Origin: Aplidium turbinatum
Taxonomy: Eukaryota; Chordata; Ascidiacea; Aplousobranchia; Polyclinidae
Length of the DNA stretch: 64,000 nucleotides
Direction of reading: 5' to 3'
Assembly (NCBI GenBank): GCA_918807975.1
Contig: OU964919.1
Location: 28,031,824-28,095,823, forward strand
In this document: piece after piece, positions 1 to 12,488 of the stretch
Numbering within the stretch: position 1 is the first letter of the stretch
Layout of the letters: the number at the start of each line of letters is the position of its first letter
Made by a program: the position numbers and the translations under genes
Notes under the pieces: generated by a model
Database searches by the model: none
Seen by the model: only the letters and a program-made list of their open reading frames with translations
Told to the model about the DNA's origin: nothing

Positions 1-170
1 AGTCACTCAACAACGATTCAACATCTGCCAACGTTGAATCAATGCAAATGGCTGACTCTGCCAGCAAGGGATAGTATAGCGTCTGAATAATAATTGTAAC
101 GAATGTCTGCTTTTTCCTCCAATTATTGTATTATTAAATTTAACTTCTTAATTGCTCAAAACACGAACAG

Positions 171-2057
171 TTGAAGAAAAAAATCTTCTCACACCCTATA
201 TTGGATTTATTTTTCTTGCAAAATGAAGTCATTTTGTTTCAGCAAGTGGCCCGTGTGTACCTTATACCACAGTTCAAAATTATGGTTTCGAATGTGTATT
301 ATGATGCAAAGCAAACGGCAAATTTATTAGCAACCGAAGATGAAAGAGATGCAAATTTTTCGGATAGTGATGTTGATTTGCCTTTATCTGATGGTGAAGG
401 TGGTCCGCTAACATCTGACAAGAGTAACGAAGATGAGGTTGTGACCGTCAGACATAGGCAGTCCCAACGTCGTAGGAGCCATGACGTCAAATCATTAGAT
501 AGCGCCTTGGATGAGGAAAATTACCATACATTGCCTGACCAGGAAGAGGAGCGAATGTCGGTGGTTGTTGACTAAAGAAGTAGAGTGAAAGTTGTTTGGA
601 GTACCAAGCAACCATCAATAAGAGGAAGACAAAACTCTGCTAATGTGGTGCACAGTTTACCAGGAGTAAAGCGCGATTATCAATATGCAACGACGTCGTA
701 TGATGCATGGCGTTTCTTATTTACAGCAGAGATGATCTACATCATTGTTTCAAGCACCAGCACATGTATACGAGAGAGGCTATCGCAAATATCGGAGGCT
801 CAACGAACATCTTGGCATGCTTCACACTTTCAGCAAACTGATGCCATGGAACTAGAAGCATTCATTGGATTGTGATGTATTAGAGGACTACTCAATCGAA
901 CATTTCACCGAATTAAGATTGCTTTTCCCATTTATATGGACATCCTATATTTAGTGCGACAATGTCGTTGAACCGATTCAAATTTCTGTCTGCAAATATT
1001 CGTTTTGATGATAAAAGCACTAGGGCCAATCGCTGGCAAAGTGACCGATTTACAGCAATCAGAGAACTTTTCCAATATTTTACTGGAAATTGTGAAAAGA
1101 TTTTAATACCAGAAGACTTCCTTTCACTGGATGAGACTTTGTTTCCATCCCGCGTTGGTGTGTCCTTCAGGCAATAAGCTTCAGGCAAAAAATAAGCCTG
1201 CTAAATATGATTTTTTGCTAAAAAGCATAAATAGTGCGACTATGTCATTTACCTATACCGCCATAGCTTATGCGGGTAAGCCAGTAGGTGTACCAGGACC
1301 ACACTATCTGACTTCCACTATGGAATATGTGGAAACGTTGGTACACAATTTGGAAAGAGTTTCTTCGCTTCAAGGACAAAACATATCCCTTGATCGCTTT
1401 TACACTTCACTTGATTAGGCAGAATGGCTTTGAAACAAAAACATAACTTTAGTTGGAAAATGGCAAAGCAATAGAAAAGGGGTTAGCGAGTTAAAATCTC
1501 TCACTGATTGGGAAGCCTTCAGTACCAAAATTTACTGGGAGGAGTCGAGAAACCACATTACCGTTACGTCGTACGCAGTCAAACCAAAATCTACCGGTAA
1601 ACGCAATGTTCTGGTCTTGTCAACTATGCAGCCAATCCTTGGAGTAACCAAAGATGACGGAAAGGAGAAACCTGCAATAATCAAGCTCTACGATTTTACC
1701 AAGGGTGGGACTGATGTCGTCGACCAGAAGATGGCATATTATAGCGTCAAGCCGAAATCAGCAAAATGGACTGTGTCTGCATTTTCTTACACTTTAGACG
1801 TTGCGCGGGTCAATGCGATGACCATTAGTTACTTGAACCGCGAGTTGTCCTTTTCACAAGCCAAGGGAGACGAAAGTTTTGTGGAGGGGTGGCAGCTAGC
1901 CATGTCATTAGTCAAACCACACATGTCTAGACGATCGGATGATGTACCTATTCTACGTGGGTCACTCCGTCATGCAATGTCAACATTTTTGGGACGAAAC
2001 CATGGATTAACAGCAAACTCAAATTTGCTATTACCAGTGGTTTTCATAATGAAATAG
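171..2057 (+). pseudogene. piggyBac-type transposase, decayed
   Basis: This is a remnant of a cut-and-paste DNA transposase of the piggyBac (PGBD, DDE_Tnp_1_7) family, which normally inserts at TTAA sites. The acidic N-terminal region reads from 171 to 575, with an in-frame stop at 573-575. The core continues through 875, 962-1177, about 1172-1418 and 1617-2057. Landmarks are EAFIGL near 860, MSLNRFKFL at 962, LSLDETL (first catalytic Asp, 1130-1132), ISLDRF (second Asp, near 1392) and TKGGTDVVDQ (third Asp position, near 1713-1722). All three Asp positions are thus still visible. The reading frame changes near 955 and near 1172, and several stops interrupt it. The cysteine-rich C-terminal domain usual in this family is missing after 2057. 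I am sure of the family and sure that it is inactive. Confidence 0.9.
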
Positions 2058-2119
2058 CGGGCTATCATAAGATTTGTTTTTATCATGTTATCGTTGATTA
2101 TGAGATTAGATATTTTAAT

Positions 2120-2565
2120 CACAGTATTTGGTCATTTCTGCTATATGGCTGTGAATCCTGGACTGTATGCCCGAAGATAGTAAAGAAGATCAACAGTGCT
2201 GAAATTTGGTTCATTCGTAGAATGATGGGAATTAACTGGATGGATAAAATCACTAACGAAGAAGTGTGGAGACGCTCTGGGTGCACCTCTGGCGTCCTCA
2301 TCACAACTATCAAAAAAGGCAAATGACATTTATCGGGCATGTCTACCGCAAACGCGGAATTGAACACTCGGCAATGATGGGGCGATTTCCTGGTCAGAGA
2401 CACCAGGGGCGTCCACGTTTGGAAATCTTCAAAAATCTTTCAACGTGGACAAACCAAAATTTTGAAAATCTAATTAGAAGTATGGACAATCGATCGTTGT
2501 GGAGACTCACGGTAGCCGACGCCTTATTCAGGCATGGCCGATGATGATGATGATTTGGTCATCAC
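2120..2565 (+). mobile_element. RTE-like LINE, 3' terminal fragment
   Basis: The C-terminal part of a non-LTR retrotransposon polyprotein is split over two frames. About 2127-2325 encodes LYGCESWTV, IWFIRRMMGINW and TNEEVWRR. About 2305-2544 encodes QMTFIGHVYRKRGIEHS, a GRPRLEI motif and SLWRLTVADALF. This order (YGxExW, RRMxGIxW, FxGHVxR, GRPR, WRxxVxDA) is typical of the region after the reverse transcriptase in RTE-like LINEs. The open frame ends next to a TGATGATGATGATG tract at about 2540-2555, a microsatellite tail like that of the LINE ending at 23821. It lies directly behind the piggyBac coding remnant, so one was probably inserted in or beside the other. Confidence 0.8.
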
Positions 2566-3689
2566 CGTTTTATTCAAAAGCGGGGTATTTTTCTATCTAT
2601 TAATTGATCGAAATATTACTTATAAAGCTGTGCGGTTCAATTTCATTACCATTATACTTGACGATGCTAATTTACTACACTTGCAATACGGACTAATTTA
2701 CTACACTTGTACAATATTTCGCACAAGTCATATTTTTTTGTGACTGGAATTTCTTGTCTTCGAAAAATTTTGATAAGTCAGTTTTTCTCAATGCAATGAC
2801 GAGCTGCAGGTCTTCATTTTCAATAAACAGTGCCTGGATGACATTATGTGTTTCCATTTTCGCTGATAGGCATTACTTTCACAGATCAAATGTTTGTACT
2901 GTTTCAACGTCTGACGATGGTGAACCGCTGTAAAGCGGCCGATATTTCCTGCGAAAGTTTTGCGTAACAAAAAAGCATTCATTCAAGAGGAATGCAATTT
3001 GAAACAAACTCATGATTTTCTTAGGTTGTATCGCAACACCGCTGAACGTTGTATCGACATAAGCAAAGTATCTATAAGCTGTTAGCACTCGCAATGACAC
3101 GATAGGACATATCAAGCTGTGCTTATTTCTCTACGATGAGAATTAGGTCAGGGCAAGAACGGCAAACCAGAGTTGACCTTTCGCTGCTTGATATTTGAGC
3201 AAACAAATTATATGGTAGATTATATTATGGTAGAGTAGATTACTTACATACGTTCGACGTCTGTTGATGTTGTGTATGTCTTGTAAAAGCAGCGCGATTA
3301 TTTCGGTTACAGCTGCACAAGCTAACGCAAGGCGAGGCACGAAAGTAGATGCTAATAATAATTTGACGTCTACTGGCGTTGAATCAATGCAAATAAGGTG
3401 ATGTTTCTATAAAAGCTTCAATTTGCAAGTTGGGCACGTGCTATGCGCCGGCGCGTATCACCAGTGAATAAAGAAACAACAGGAAAAAATTTCTGCTCCT
3501 AAAAAGAGCAAACTGCAAAATTGTTTGTGACAAGGTGTCATAAACCACGTTGTATTTCAAAAAGTATTTGAGATACAAATTTTTGAGTAGCAACTCCAAT
3601 ATGCGTATGAACTTTGTGACAAAGTCATGAAATTTCAGCTTTTTAGAATAGTTTTATCGTATGGTTTTCAGCGTTTAAAAATTCGTAAG
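2566..3689. other. Non-coding stretch with ribozyme-like and repeated motifs
   Basis: I see no gene here. A 16-bp word (taatttactacacttg) occurs twice, near 2669 and 2695. At 2911-2944 there is a CTGACGA box, a perfect 5-bp hairpin (CCGCT/AGCGG, 2925-2938) and then CCGATA. This resembles a degenerate hammerhead ribozyme of the kind found at Penelope-like element ends. A motif like RACRTCTG followed by YGRYGTTG recurs near 2907, 3259 and 3366. The stretch may be remains of a retroelement end. Confidence 0.35.
3366..3394 (+). repeat. Partner of a 29-bp direct repeat at 21-49
   Basis: These 29 bases match positions 21-49 at 24 of 29 positions. The last 18 bases (3377-3394 versus 32-49) are identical and in the same orientation. 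The two copies flank the piggyBac and LINE remnants about 3.3 kb apart. The element they belong to is not identified. Confidence 0.6.
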
Positions 3690-3725
3690 GCATGAGATGC
3701 CCTAGCCCAGGCATGAAAGTGTTAA
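3689..3725 (+). repeat. Possible piggyBac right end next to TTAA
   Basis: An inner inverted motif (ggcatg...) is followed by aggcatgaaagtg, directly before TTAA at 3722-3725. piggyBac elements end at TTAA and often carry short sub-terminal inverted repeats, so this may be the 3' end of the element whose transposase begins at 171. No matching left end is visible; it may lie left of the window. Confidence 0.3.
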
Positions 3726-4800
3726 GTAGCAGACCACTCATTTCAGCAGCCGATGTCGACAATTCCATTTTTATGCCAAAGCGCTATTTGCCACTTTTAA
3801 TGTTTTTAAACGTTGATTAGACATACCAACTGCCAACAAGTTGCCTTTGCAGGGAAACATAATAATGTAATTTTTTGTAGAATAATCGCGGTGTCATAAT
3901 TATGTAACTTGAATCCTTAGCTTATTTTAATAATTATGTTTTTTTTATTTTGCCTTAACACTTTGCTCCTCAAAGGATATTTCTTCCTCCTATTTCCTTT
4001 ATGATTACTTGAAGCACAGTAACGCCATGCACTTGGTTTTTATTGACTTTTCCTAACATTGCCAGGCAGATCTGATGATATTAAATTTGATGCTAAAAGT
4101 TGTGTAGTTTTCTTGTAAATTTAATATTTTGGTGAATTTTTGCTATTCCTAGCTAACTTCCAGCAAAGGGTGAAATGGATTACATTGCGATAACAAGCAA
4201 TAAGCTCATAATTGCTTGTGCATCGATATGAGCGAGCAGAGAGGAGCATCCTTTAGTATTCCATTGTTTGAGTTGACCTCAATAACACAAAGCGTGTTAT
4301 TTCTTATGCTACAATAGAAAAGCTAGTGATCGCAAAGTTGTTATTTAGAAACAATAATAGCAAACGTTTTTTGCGTTATCTGCTCTAGGAAGAATAGCAA
4401 TCCACGATCAATGTAGACCACAAACTAGTCAAAACAGTTGTTTCAACCAGCAAATATCCATTGACGAATAAAAAACGTTACAATAAGAAATCTTCCCTTG
4501 GGTAAAGACACGAAAAACCTGGTTTCGAAATAGACGTTCTATGGAAATGCTCTCATTGACAAAACTTGCAATTGAGGAAATGTATCACTGCAAATGCTTT
4601 TGGGAGAAGCTGAAGAAATGGCATTTTTGCAAACAGTAATTGTGAGATATTGTATACACAAAATTATAAGATCACGTAGCAGTTAACTCGATGACTACAT
4701 GCCCCTTCCCTGCTTTATGTCGCCTACTTGTTGTTATGTCCTGCATTTTTGTTTCACCGTGCACTGTGTGTTGTTCCAAAGAGCGCAAAATAAAGATGAT
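3726..4800. other. No gene seen
   Basis: AT-rich DNA with scattered stops in all frames. I see no transposon end, exon or RNA gene. Confidence 0.5.
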
Positions 4801-4848
4801 AATGCCTCGTCTACCCTACAAAATATTTTGTACTGTAGATGAGGCATT
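4801..4848. repeat. 48-bp near-perfect palindrome
   Basis: The two 24-base halves are inverted copies with 21 of 24 positions matching. They would fold into a long hairpin with almost no loop. Nothing nearby identifies it as part of a larger element. Confidence 0.75.
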
Positions 4849-7800
4849 ATGCTCGCCTCACATAAGACAATCACAAATCAGCTTCCTTGATCATTGATTC
4901 AACATCTGAATACATTGCGCCAATGTATAAAAGACCGGCTATTGTGAAGACCCGCCATTTATGAACGATCCGATTATACCAAAAGTGGTATAAACTAATG
5001 GATAAAAGAATGAATAAACAATGCTGAGAAAATTAAATCTAAGTGACGAACAATGCCGATGTCTTCATTTATCTTGGAAAAATGCTGCCTAAACTTATAA
5101 CAAAAAATACCGTAAATAACGGCAAGGTTCCCGAAAGCAGAATTTGCTCGAGCTTGGCATGAATTTAGTCATCATGAACATCTAATAATTCCACACATAC
5201 AATGACGGCCACTCAAACGGCTATAATATTCATAATCAACCTGGTTCTGGGCAATTTGTGTAACAGTTCAGGGGGAAGACACTACTTGAAATGATGCACT
5301 ACACAAAAGATTTTCAATGAAGACTGAGTCTACAAAAAGCGATGTGGATTCTGCTACACAGTGACTTCAAGTTTAGGACAGAAAAGGCACAAAAATATCA
5401 CGGTAAAAACAAAGACCTTGTGGGAAATTTGCGGGAATCATAATGCTGCATTTTTAGTGGATGTAATTCATGAGTCATGTTTACAAACACCCGTCAGCCA
5501 AATGACTTATGAATCTGATGTAGCCTGCATGATATTTGTGATGCGACTTGACACAAATCCACAATTTCCACATAATTTGAACTTATAAGAAATTTCAGAT
5601 AATTTCAACAGCTTGTTCAATTGTCTTCTCTCTACTAAAAATGTTCATACTACAAACTCAATTGTAGACCTAAAATACACAAACGAAGATGTAAACAGCT
5701 ATTCAAGTGAGCTAATGTGTTCCTTATGAGAAGTTTGATTCCCAAAAACTAAAAGCTGGCCATGAGTTTCGGAAAGCATTAGTTTAGGACAAAAGTATGA
5801 AACAACGACAGACAGTTGTGTTTTTTTCAAATTCGTGTAACCATATTGCTATAATTGTAACTATTTTAGAATTAATGAGTAGTCTACAATAAGATTTGCT
5901 CGCAAGTCGTAAATCTTTATCAAGGCAATGAGTCGGCACACCGCACACACACATCGTGTGGTTGATCGAGCTCTTTGTTCTTCAGAACTTTGCATGAAAT
6001 CAGATTAGCATGGTAATTAAACGGCGGCAAGATAAACCAAAATTGTCGTTTTTGGGTACTTTTGAAAAGTTGAAATATCAAGTTTAACATATAAAATTTT
6101 AGAATAATGACTTTTCAAACTTATAGACAAATAATTGTTTTTCACACCAGCACAACTTTTGTTAAAATAGCACCAGCGGAACACACGTAACAGCTGATTG
6201 GATTTGATCCAAAAACGGCCCCACTCCTCCCCTCCCTTTGAGCAGTTGATTTCCAAAAAAGGTTGTAAAGCAAAGGATTAACCTATGTGCAACTTGCATG
6301 GGTCGGCATAACAGATTGCGAGGCAATAACCCCAATCTTACTTTTATACAGACGTGCATGTGCAGGCACAGCTCTGTAAAGCGTTATGGTGTCTCTTCCA
6401 AGCAACCATTTGAGAGTTTTGTGCATTTCTTACTCCGACGAAGAGAATCTCCAACTAAGAGAAATGGACTTTGCTACTCCTATGATCTCAGCTGAAATCA
6501 TCGGTTCGCATAACTCTGTGGTGCAAAGAAGGGCAAATTACGCGATGCCGCCCATCGATGTTGTGGTTATCGTTTGCCCCAATTTTTTTAATACCGGTAG
6601 AATGAGGAGCTAACATGATTTAAGAAACTTTGTTTAGCCATTTTGGTCGCTGTCTTTTCTTTGGAAATGTAGTATACGTATGGACAGTTTTTTTACCCTG
6701 AATAGCTTTGTATGCAAGCTTGCTTGCTGGTATTTGGCCATATCATTTCTTTTGTCTCTTGAGAAAGTAGAATCGCTGTCACGTGCTGTGGTGCTGAGAT
6801 CAACAAAACAGCACTCTCCATCACACTTTGCTCTTGCTCAGCAAAACAATCCATTGATGAAGTCACTCCACTCAACTGGCGCAGTATAACTTCTTCCATT
6901 TCTATCAACCAATCTTTTACTTTAATTTTTACTGTCTTGTAGCATATCGCTGAAAATCTTTTCACGTTGCATGAACAATTTTCGATGTTGTAGTTATGTC
7001 GCTGTATTATATTTTTTTCTTAACAGGGCTACCCTATTGCGTTTGAGTATTCAATAAGATGAATCACCTTCCACTTGACTAGGTGGACATTGTCCAATCC
7101 ACCATTCGTCCACTTGTTTATTTTGCAGTCTACAGTGTGCGTAAAAAATTGAGTTATTTTGTTTTTTCTAATAGATGTATTTAATCATCCATGTAATCAC
7201 AGCTTCTTGCAGTAAAGCCAAGTACTTTGGAATGAGGTAATCCTCGGCCATATGGCAATTCTTCTTCTATTTCTGGCTACATAAGCTTGCCAATCTACAT
7301 TACGAGAGTTCTTGCCTTTATTGCAGGCTACATAACTTCGTTTCAGAAAAAATGCAAATATTGCATTAATGCGAATTCGTTGTCTTCTCCTGTTGGCCGC
7401 ATCACCACGCAATTGTTTATTTCAACCTTTCTCTCTGCAGACTTTGTCTGCTCAATGTTTTCTGTTTTATTGTGTACGGTTGAACATGACTGCAACTGAG
7501 AGTATAGCATACAAAAATGCGGGCATCTAACTTTTGGCATGGCATGTACTCACCTATTTAACTTATAGCCTATTGGGCGAACACGCGTGTGCCCTCGAAA
7601 CATAACTTATCCTATTGCATGAAACTGCTGTTTGATTTTAAGTCGTGTATCTATGCATATGTATTTAATTGCAGGTTCTAAACCACTATTCAGACTATTG
7701 TATGAACATTTACGAGTAGACTATGTGAATGGTATATGCCTATCGAAGTGTATGTTCTTTTGTTGTATATTAGTGTTGTCCGCATTACAAATCGTACCTT

Positions 7801-8930
7801 TACATTTTGTACAGGTCGACTTACAAACCAAGTCGATAGATACTTTTATAGGCGGAAGTGTAATTGAATTTATTTTGTGCCTTCAGAGCCAATGCTACAG
7901 CGTTTCTCTAGCACCATAAAACGATTACAAAAGCTGTCGTGCTGTGATGACGCCAAACGACGTCGTTCGACAAATCCTTGCGGAGACAAAGCAAGACAAA
8001 GCTACATCATGATCAAGCCACTCGACATAGTCTTTTCTTCAACGAAAAGAGTCAGACAAACAATGAATGCCTGCTAGGGCTTGAAACGGGGCCCATAAAA
8101 CAATGAAACTTTTCATGCAGCGGACTCATATACACAGCACAAACTCAGATATTCCTTTGCGGAAGGCGGTAGAACAACGCAGAATCACTTCGCAACACGA
8201 TGCCACAAACACAAGACTATATTATAATTTCACTCAACATAACAATTTTATCTAACATGTGCTACGATTTTATTCCTTACCGTTTTTAACTCCTTAAATT
8301 TAAACTAAACTTGATACCCTTTGTTCCAATTTAGCCTAAATTTGGGGGACCCTGTAGTGATCCATTATTGTTTCAAATAAGTTTCCCTTTCTTTAACTAT
8401 AGTGAATCAGTTTAACCTATATATTATTTCCTAAAGATTCTGTAATTTTCCATGCAACCTGCTACCGAAGTAAATAGGAAAAAGGGAGCAGACAATAAAA
8501 TGGTTTGTTTGCATTTGGCGAGAGCTCAGCTAAGAAAACATTAAATTGATTGTGTAATTTTACGTAACAATTTGGACGACTGTTAAAATGTAATAATTCG
8601 TGATATTGTTCACTATCCTGTAATGTTTAAATTCATTTGTTTAACCTACACGATTATGAATACCTTCTGTTAACCTCAAAAATATGATTAGAGCAACGAT
8701 TATGTGGAAAGAGTTTATTGGAGTCAGATAGCTAAATTAAATAGATAGAATTTTCATCAGGTAGTCAGACAGTCTTAATATGAATTAAAATATAAACACT
8801 CATTAGACCTTAAATATAAAATGTTATCGCAGTATTGCTCAAGCAAAAGCCGCTTTTCAGCAAATGAAATCAATATGATGTAACAAGTACATATCTTTCT
8901 CAACCAGATACAGAGTATTAAAGTGTTGCA
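4849..8930. other. Long stretch without a supported gene
   Basis: Only short open frames occur, for example 5361-5588 (+), 6386-6613 (+) and 6693-6965 (-). None has a motif I recognise or the splice pattern of the host gene. A few lines near 4926-5160 weakly resemble LINE reverse-transcriptase tail sequence, but not enough to call. Otherwise it is AT-rich and probably old intergenic or intronic DNA. Confidence 0.5.
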
Positions 8931-8934
8931 TTTA

Positions 8935-9400
8935 TCCAACTTTTAAATATAATTTAGAAGCCTGGGCAATTACCAAATTAATTCATAAAAGAATAAATGG
9001 GTTTGAAATGTGAGCATTTTGAAAAATGCAGAGGATTTCCTGGACTGACAGAAATAGCAACCAAAATGTTTTAAATCTAGTCAAACAAACAAAAAATCTA
9101 CTAAAAAATATCAAAGATAATTAACTTCAATTTTTAGGGCACGTGCTGCGAATATACAGTAAAAATTAGAACATCTCTTTCTCACAGGCAAAATTGAAGG
9201 GAAGCGTGCCCAAGGCAGGCAAAGGTTAACCTACTTAAACCAACAAACCGACAAAACCAACACCAACATACTGTACACCTATAATACACACGGCAAACAG
9301 CAGAGATTTTTGGAAACTTTTCATGCAAAAGGCAGTCAATGCTGGGAATCAAGTGCGACAATAAAAGAAGACGATAATACATGTTCAACAAAAATTGATA
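8935..9400 (+). mobile_element. RTE-like LINE, 3' terminal fragment
   Basis: A second decayed LINE C-terminus. Reading across frames gives EAWAITK, a RINGFEM motif, RISWTDRNSNQNVL, LQFLGHVLR, TGKIEGKRAQGRQRLTYL and KQQRFLE. This is the same order of motifs as at 2120-2565 and in the LINE at 20315-23821. Frame changes and stops show it is long dead. The reverse transcriptase core is absent, as expected for a 5'-truncated copy. Confidence 0.75.
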
Positions 9401-11082
9401 TGGACTTTCAATAAAATTTGGTGAGTGTTGCCATTTCAAGATTGATAAGGTTTTCTGTGTTGGGCACAATAACAAATAAATAAACTTCTATATATACATT
9501 TTGTTGATGTGTGATAAAAAAGGATTCAACAATCTTTACCATTATGTTTTGTAAACTCTAAAAAAATGTTTGTTTTTTTATCAAAATTTAGATGTTCCAA
9601 ACGTTTAGAATAAAGTTATTAAAACAACTGGACTGTATAATCGATTTGGGTTATATGAAGTGGTTTATTGCAGCAAATTAACCAGACCATGCTTTGCATA
9701 TGATCTGAGTATGAACAAATATATTAAATGTAAAAACATATACAGCCTATTTTTGTATAGTTTTTGTATTTTTGTTTGCAGCGTTTATCTAACTTCAGAC
9801 CTTTAAGCGTTTTTGAAAGCAGACAACATTATCAAGATTGCCAGAAGAATAAATGGTGGCAATGAACATTGATACAATCCAGTGAAAGTTGAAACTACTT
9901 AGTCACACGAATGAAAGCTTTTCATATGAATCACACAAAACTTTAGTGAAAAAAGATGCAGTTCAAAGGTGTTATCTTTATTAAATAAAAAGCATAAAAC
10001 TATTTGCAAGTTTTGTGACATTTTCAGTCTTGTAATTACCCTCAGCCTTGGGTGTGACATTGTGATTTTATGAAAACTACAACAACGAATAATAGGCGTA
10101 ATACCAACACTAACTAACTTATTACAAATCTTAGGTCAGCGATCTAGTAGTTAAAAGAAACAGTTTGCAATACCAACCAGGTTGCTTATAGTAAAATTTG
10201 TTGCTTTGCAACATTGTTGATCAAAAACTTCATTTTTTCAAGCAAACAAAAACTGATCTTGATCTTCAAGATTAGGCTATACCTTGTTTTGCATGCATCT
10301 TGGCAAATAAAACATTATTTTTGTCAAAAGTGCCAAAAAAGTGACCAAAACAAGATTGTATTTGTCCAACTTTCCGTGGGTAAGCCCCCCACACCCCTAT
10401 CAAACTTTAGTTTTTCAGACATTAATTTGTGCATTGTCCAATTACGTTATAAATTTTGTTCTGTTAAAACTCTGGTTCTATGCAAGCTTTTTTTCCAGAG
10501 TCGATTCTGGATTGTCGGCATCGTCATTTAACTACTGTGTTTTTTGTTTTTTTTCTAGAAAATTTTAGCATTGTTTACTCTCTGCTGCAATGATGAAAAT
10601 GAATATTTTCCCTACTTTGAAAAAGTTTGCGGCCCTAACTTAACGCTTTCTTGTCCTAATTTTTAGAGCCCTCACTAAACATAAGAGCCCTTTAGTGAAT
10701 TTCAGGGGGAGGTGAAGGTAGTGTTAATATGGCTTTGCTCTTTGCCAGTAAGATGTATTGTATAAAATTAGCTTACCCTAATCCGCTTGCATTGACGATA
10801 TTTTCTTAATTTGCAACAGCTAGGTTACTGGTAGATTTTGTATTGAAAAAAAAAAAAAAAAACAATATGATATAATACTCTTGACGTCGCATATAATGCT
10901 TTACGTAGACAGCGTAGTTAACTTGCCATAAGGTTAACATACTTTGCTTGTGTATTTTTTAATTTTATAAAATATTCCATATATTTTCGCCGATCTCCCA
11001 GATAAATCTTCAATGTGATAATTCCAACTTAGTTTGTCACCAAGAAATATGCCAAGATATTTTGTAAAACGCAGCTGCGTTA
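9401..11082. other. No gene seen; poly(A) run
   Basis: AT-rich DNA without convincing coding sequence. A run of about 18 A residues lies at about 10845-10862 and may be the tail of an unrecognised retroposed copy. The open frames at 10214-10568 have no recognisable motif. Confidence 0.45.
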
Positions 11083-11165
11083 GTTAGTTCAATCCATTAG
11101 GTGCCGGTGAATGGAGAGCTGTCCTTAGAATACGTTGCTTAAGCACACACCCCGAGAGTCGAATG
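11083..11165 (-). repeat. SINE fragment, same family as 58990-59200
   Basis: The segment from about 11085 (gtgccggtgaa) to 11165 (gagagtcgaa) aligns in the same orientation with about 59050-59118, which carries the B-box region of a tRNA-derived SINE on the minus strand. Roughly three of four positions match in the best part. Only the part behind the tRNA-like head is present here. Confidence 0.45.
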
Positions 11166-12488
11166 TGAATGTGATCAAGAATGTGATGACAAACTGAATA
11201 TTCTTGAAAAACAAATTAGATCTGCCACTTCCTTATGCAATGACATATACAAAGACTCGTGGGAAATAGCTTTTATTAAATTAGAAGATTTAGTTGCTCA
11301 TCAACAATTTAAACATGTGAAGTCAAACGCAAAACTGAAAAAAAAATGGATCAATTTAAAGCCAAAAAATCAACAAATATGAAATCAATCACAAAAATGA
11401 AGAAACTTGAAGCCAGCAGATATTGCTAATAAAAGAAATTTTAACAAACAGCTGCAAGAAAATTTAACTGACTCATCAACTGAGAAAAATCCATCATTTT
11501 CATCTGTGTCTAATACAAGTTGTTTCCCTCTGATGTTGAAAATCGTTATTAAAATTTTCTAGAAATTTAAAAGGCAGAAGACTCCGATTAAAAGACATGT
11601 TCACATTCATTCAGATATAAAACTGACTGAAAATCAAATTAAGTTACTTAAAGGACTAGGTTTTAGCGTAACTCCAAAAAAGCTTGATAAATTTCAATTT
11701 ACAACTGATATTAACATTATGACAAGATCTTTCAGGCTCAAAGAATTCTTCAATGATTCATTTCATAATGAAACAAAAACTGAAACAACTTTTCCTTCCA
11801 TTGAACGTAATTTAAAACCTAAAGGCACATGCACCCCACCTTCTGGTAAAAACATTAACCTTGACCATTATTTAAATACACAGTAATAAAAGACGAAGCT
11901 ACCAAACCCGTTCAATTTCATAACTTCAACCGGAATTTGGATCCTGAAGAAGAAGCTGCTTTGTTACAATTACAAACTCAACGTGGTAAAAACATTGTTA
12001 TCGTTCTTGCTGACAAAGGAGGAAGAATATGTATTTTATCTAGAAATGGTTACATTAAGGAAGGACAAAGACAGCTTAATGATACCCAAGTCTACAAACC
12101 TCTTCAAAAAGTTTTTTTTTCACAAGTAACTAAAAAATTAAGTGAAGTAAAAAATTAAAAACATTGCTACTGAATTAAAAAATAAAAACTTTTGTTTCAG
12201 AAGAAGTATTGAAAGGAATTTGTCAAAAAAGAACAAACCAGGACGATTATACCTTTTAAGTTATCAAAAATTCGCAAACTTAATAATCCGCAACTGAATT
12301 ACTATCTGCATTTGTTGATTTTCATCTCTCAAAGTTTATGAACAGATCTTACATTTCTTCCCACATTAAAGACACTACAGACTTTTTTCGTATCTGGATC
12401 AAATCACATCTATACCTACAGGATCACACTTGATGTTGTATTTTTGTACACAAACATTCCTCATGAAGACGGTATCAATACATTAGAG
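11160..12488 (+). mobile_element. Penelope-like retroelement, N-terminal and RT start
   Basis: Remnant of a Penelope-like element (PLE), a reverse transcriptase related to telomerase. Reading across several frames gives KLLKGLGFSVTPKKLDKF and RSFRLKEFF. The best open piece, 11937-12158, has ALLQLQTQRGKNIVIV and LADKGG, the conserved N-terminal PLE motif. Next come KIRKLNNP and, near 12427-12480, TLDVVFLYTNIPHEDG, which is RT motif A with its catalytic Asp. The frame is broken many times. The sequence is interrupted at 12488 by a hAT element and resumes at 15051. It differs from the other PLEs in the window (GTxMGTKM-type motif B), so it belongs to a separate lineage. Confidence 0.8.

Noticed and set aside
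4926-5160. Weak likeness to a LINE tail (VFIYLGKMLPK)
   Set aside because: Only one motif, with stops on both sides and no neighbouring LINE words.
5361-5588. 75-codon frame with several Cys residues
   Set aside because: No known motif, no splice context, no flanking coding sequence.
6693-6965. Minus frame with several Cys in an alternative frame, considered as an LDL-receptor or EGF exon
   Set aside because: The Cys spacing does not match either domain and no fitting splice sites were found.
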